7,488 nt of DNA from Kocuria sp. (GTDB lineage: Bacteria > Actinomycetota > Actinomycetes > Actinomycetales > Micrococcaceae). Below, piece by piece: positions 6,063 through 7,488 of the stretch. The DNA is taken from contig JAKDKI010000104.1 in assembly GCA_030453435.1 (NCBI GenBank), positions 1-7,488 on the forward strand, given 5' to 3'. A model generated the notes under the pieces. That model searched no databases. It saw only the letters and a program-made list of their open reading frames with translations, and was not told the DNA's origin. Each line of letters starts with the position of its first letter. The stretch's first letter is position 1. A program made the position numbers and the translations under genes.

Positions 6063-7445
6063 ATGGCTGCTAAATCCACCCTGGACAATGTCATTTCCCT
6101 GGCCAAGCGCCGAGGCTTTGTCTTTCAGGCGGGTGAAATTTACGGCGGTTCGCGCTCCGCGTGGGACTACGGACCCTTGGGCGCGGAGCTGAAGGAAAAC
6201 ATCAAGCGCGAGTGGTGGCAGACCTTCGTGCGAGGCCGCGCTGACATGGTGGGCCTGGACTCGTCCATCATCCTGCCCTCGGCCGTGTGGGAAGCCTCCG
6301 GCCACGTGGAAACCTTCACCGACCCGCTGGTCGAGTCGCTGCACACCCATAAGCGTTACCGTGCGGACCACTTGCTCGAAGCCTACGAGGCCAAGCACGG
6401 TCACCCGCCGGTTAACGGCCTGGCGGACGTCAAGGACCCGGAGACCGGCCAGGATGGCAAGTGGACCGAGCCGCAGCAGTTCTCCGGTCTGATGAAGACC
6501 TTCCTGGGCCCCGTGGACAACGAAGAGGGCAAGCACTACCTGCGCCCCGAAACCGCGCAGGGCATTTTCGTGAACTTCCTCAATGTGCTCAATGCATCGC
6601 GCAAGAAGCCGCCGTTCGGTATCGGCCAGATCGGTAAGGCGTTCCGCAACGAGATCACCCCGGGCAACTTCATTTTCCGCACGCGCGAGTTCGAGCAGAT
6701 GGAGATCGAGTACTTCATCCACCCGGACGAGGCTTCCAAGTATTTCGACGAGTGGGTCGAAGCGTGCTGGGACTGGTTCGTGGATCTGGGAGTGAACCCG
6801 GACAACATGCGCCGCTTCGACGTGCCCGCCGATGAGCGTGCGCACTATTCGGACGGCACCATCGACATCGAGTACCGCTTCGGTTTCCAGGGATCCGAGT
6901 GGGGCGAGCTTATGGGCGTGGCTAATCGCACGGACTTCGACCTGTCCAACCACACCGAGCACTCCGGCGACAAGATGCAGTACTTCGATCAGGCCTCGGG
7001 AGAGCGTTACACCCCGTACGTGATCGAGCCGTCCTTCGGCCTGACCCGCTCCATGATGGCCTTCCTGGTGGACGCCTACGTCGAGGACGAGGCCCCCAAC
7101 ACCAAGGGCGGGGTGGACAAGCGCACCGTGCTCAAGCTCGATCCGCGCCTGGCGCCGGTCAAGGCCGCCGTGCTGCCGCTGTCCAAGAAGGATGACCTCA
7201 AGCCGGTCGCTCAGAACCTGGATGCCGAGCTGCGCCGCCGCTGGAACATCGACTACGACGACGCCGGTGCCATCGGCCGTCGTTACCGCCGCCAGGACGA
7301 AATCGGCACGCCGTTCTGCGTGACTGTGGACTTCGACACCCTCGAGGACCAGGCCGTGACCATCCGTTCCCGCGACGAAATGACGCAGGAGCGCGTGGGC
7401 CTGGACCGCGTGAGCCAGTACCTCACCGAGCGACTCGAGAAGTAA
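6063..7445 (+). CDS. glyS: Glycyl-tRNA synthetase, single-chain (alpha2) type
   Basis: This class II aminoacyl-tRNA synthetase charges tRNA-Gly with glycine in the cytosol and is essential. At 460 residues it is the usual size of the actinobacterial homodimeric enzyme, not the alpha2-beta2 form of Gram-negative bacteria. The N-terminus has [12 protein letters not shown] (18-29) and AWDYGPLG (33-40). Motif 1 lies around 75-88 ([14 protein letters not shown]). [15 protein letters not shown] is at 158-172. Motif 2 is FRNEITP (194-200) with [14 protein letters not shown] (205-218), and the motif 3 arginine is in FGLTRS (325-330). The anticodon-binding domain runs from about 365 to 455. All class II signature residues seen are intact. 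The ribosome-binding site is weak (GTGAGA, 6053-6058, 4 nt before the ATG), but the N-terminal [18 protein letters not shown] is the conserved family start. The following gene begins 7 bp after the stop, which suggests co-transcription. Confidence 0.97.
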   Translation: MAAKSTLDNVISLAKRRGFVFQAGEIYGGSRSAWDYGPLGAELKENIKREWWQTFVRGRADMVGLDSSIILPSAVWEASGHVETFTDPLVESLHTHKRYRADHLLEAYEAKHGHPPVNGLADVKDPETGQDGKWTEPQQFSGLMKTFLGPVDNEEGKHYLRPETAQGIFVNFLNVLNASRKKPPFGIGQIGKAFRNEITPGNFIFRTREFEQMEIEYFIHPDEASKYFDEWVEACWDWFVDLGVNPDNMRRFDVPADERAHYSDGTIDIEYRFGFQGSEWGELMGVANRTDFDLSNHTEHSGDKMQYFDQASGERYTPYVIEPSFGLTRSMMAFLVDAYVEDEAPNTKGGVDKRTVLKLDPRLAPVKAAVLPLSKKDDLKPVAQNLDAELRRRWNIDYDDAGAIGRRYRRQDEIGTPFCVTVDFDTLEDQAVTIRSRDEMTQERVGLDRVSQYLTERLEK

Positions 7446-7452
7446 GGACCGC

Positions 7453-7488
7453 ATGAGCATCGAGTACCGTCCGTGGCGCGAAGACGAC
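7453..7488 (+). CDS. Start of an unidentified gene downstream of glyS, cut by window
   Basis: An ATG at 7453 is preceded by AAGGA (7444-7448), which overlaps the glyS stop codon and lies 4 nt upstream. The frame is open to the window edge, giving MSIEYRPWREDD. The 7-bp gap to glyS suggests translational coupling in one transcript. YRPWREDD resembles the beginning of many GNAT acetyltransferases (an arginine-rich first strand followed by acidic residues), but 12 residues cannot establish a function. Confidence 0.6.
   Translation, partial: MSIEYRPWREDD

Noticed and set aside
5691..7460. 589-codon open frame on the minus strand, antisense to glyS
   Set aside because: It is a mirror of the high-GC codon pattern of glyS and the end of the dehydrogenase. 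Its translation is rich in H, V, R and G with no recognisable domain, it has no supporting start signal, and both plus-strand genes are unmistakable.

Overview
The window is GC-rich (about 60-65% by eye), tightly packed chromosomal DNA. It looks like a high-GC Gram-positive bacterium, most likely an actinobacterium of the Micrococcaceae/Arthrobacter type. The grounds are codon use, the single-chain (alpha2-type) glycyl-tRNA synthetase with an actinobacterial-looking N-terminus, and GC-rich stem-loops between genes. The family assignment is an inference from protein resemblance, not from a search. I see no mobile element, CRISPR array, tRNA or rRNA.

Layout. Bases 1-992 (+) hold the C-terminal two thirds of a CoA-acylating methylmalonate-semialdehyde dehydrogenase (mmsA), cut by the window edge. 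It is followed after 39 bp by 3-hydroxyisobutyrate dehydrogenase (mmsB, 1032-1967, +). A very strong hairpin (1977-2025) separates mmsB from a convergent MarR-family regulator (2073-2597, -). Upstream of the regulator on the same strand, across a 90-bp gap with its own hairpin, is an ACSM-like acyl-CoA synthetase (2688-4436, -). A 183-bp AT-richer divergent promoter region (4437-4619) separates it from an acyl-CoA dehydrogenase of the glutaryl-CoA dehydrogenase/plant ACX4-like branch (4620-5819, +). A terminator (5908-5937) ends that block. Glycyl-tRNA synthetase (6063-7445, +) and the first 12 codons of a tightly linked gene (7453 onward) are an unrelated housekeeping unit.

How the genes may work together. 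mmsA and mmsB catalyse the last two steps of valine/isobutyrate catabolism: 3-hydroxyisobutyrate to methylmalonate semialdehyde to propionyl-CoA. The synthetase could activate a short or branched acid (for example isobutyrate), and the dehydrogenase could oxidise the resulting acyl-CoA. The MarR protein between the two blocks is a plausible local regulator. The hydratase and the 3-hydroxyisobutyryl-CoA hydrolase needed to join the two halves are not in this window, so the pathway link is an inference from neighbourhood.

Nothing here is clearly a new biological system. The best leads are the regulatory DNA (a possible leaderless marR transcript, a TTGGA-type repeat shared by two promoters, overlapping divergent -10 elements) and the unresolved substrate and electron acceptor of the ACX4-like dehydrogenase.
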